Below are positions 5,076-5,150 of a DNA stretch of 5,150 bases, piece after piece. Position numbers and translations under genes: made by a program. The stretch comes from Lachnospiraceae bacterium (GTDB taxonomy: Bacteria > Bacillota_A > Clostridia > Lachnospirales > Lachnospiraceae), in assembly GCA_017958935.1 (NCBI GenBank), contig JAGDBR010000343.1:1-5150 (forward strand). Direction: 5' to 3'. Position 1 is the stretch's first letter, and every line of letters starts with the position of its first letter. The notes below the pieces were generated by a model, which searched no databases, had not been told where the DNA came from, and saw only the letters and a list, made by a program, of their open reading frames with translations.

Positions 5076-5150
5076 GTTCCAACTGTACTAGAATTATGTC
5101 ATAAAAACCTAAGCTATTAGATTTGTGAATTGAAGCGTAATGAAACAATA

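Overview
The window carries most of a histidine-utilisation (hut) locus arranged as two divergent arms, followed by an unrelated AT-rich surface-lipoprotein gene. The high-GC hut DNA, the long-type (about 670-residue) urocanate hydratase, the separate formimidoyltransferase and cyclodeaminase genes, strong AGGAG-type ribosome binding sites and a Firmicute-style lipoprotein together suggest an anaerobic, probably gut-associated member of the Clostridia. That assignment is inference; no marker gene fixes the taxonomy.

Layout. Minus strand, leftward: hutU (urocanate hydratase, 240-2249) and then hutI (imidazolonepropionase), of which only the first 51 codons lie in the window (1-155). The 84-bp hutU-hutI gap holds a 35-bp-period direct repeat and a hairpin. 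Plus strand, rightward: ftcD (glutamate formimidoyltransferase, 2376-3257), fchA (formimidoyl-THF cyclodeaminase, 3407-4033) and a small four-cysteine protein (4084-4305), closed by a strong intrinsic terminator at 4358-4390. The divergent control region (2250-2375) holds two predicted promoters pointing towards each other and a pair of 12-bp-spaced repeats between them. Minus strand again: a predicted lipoprotein (4399-5046) of clearly lower GC, with a short AT-rich leader reaching the window end.

Pathway. Urocanate (made by histidine ammonia-lyase, not in this window) goes to imidazolonepropionate by HutU, to N-formimino-glutamate by HutI, then to glutamate plus 5-formimino-THF by FtcD, and to 5,10-methenyl-THF plus ammonia by FchA. 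The locus therefore turns histidine into glutamate, ammonia and a one-carbon unit on folate.

The most notable oddity is ftcD. It is stopped by an in-frame TAG, and ten further sense codons that look like the normal C-terminus (VIEYHLIGEQ) follow before a TAA. This points to a CAG-to-TAG change, amber readthrough or reassignment, or a sequencing error. The small CX3CX2CX2C protein at the end of the folate arm is the best candidate for an undescribed component. I did not find a clearly novel multi-gene system.
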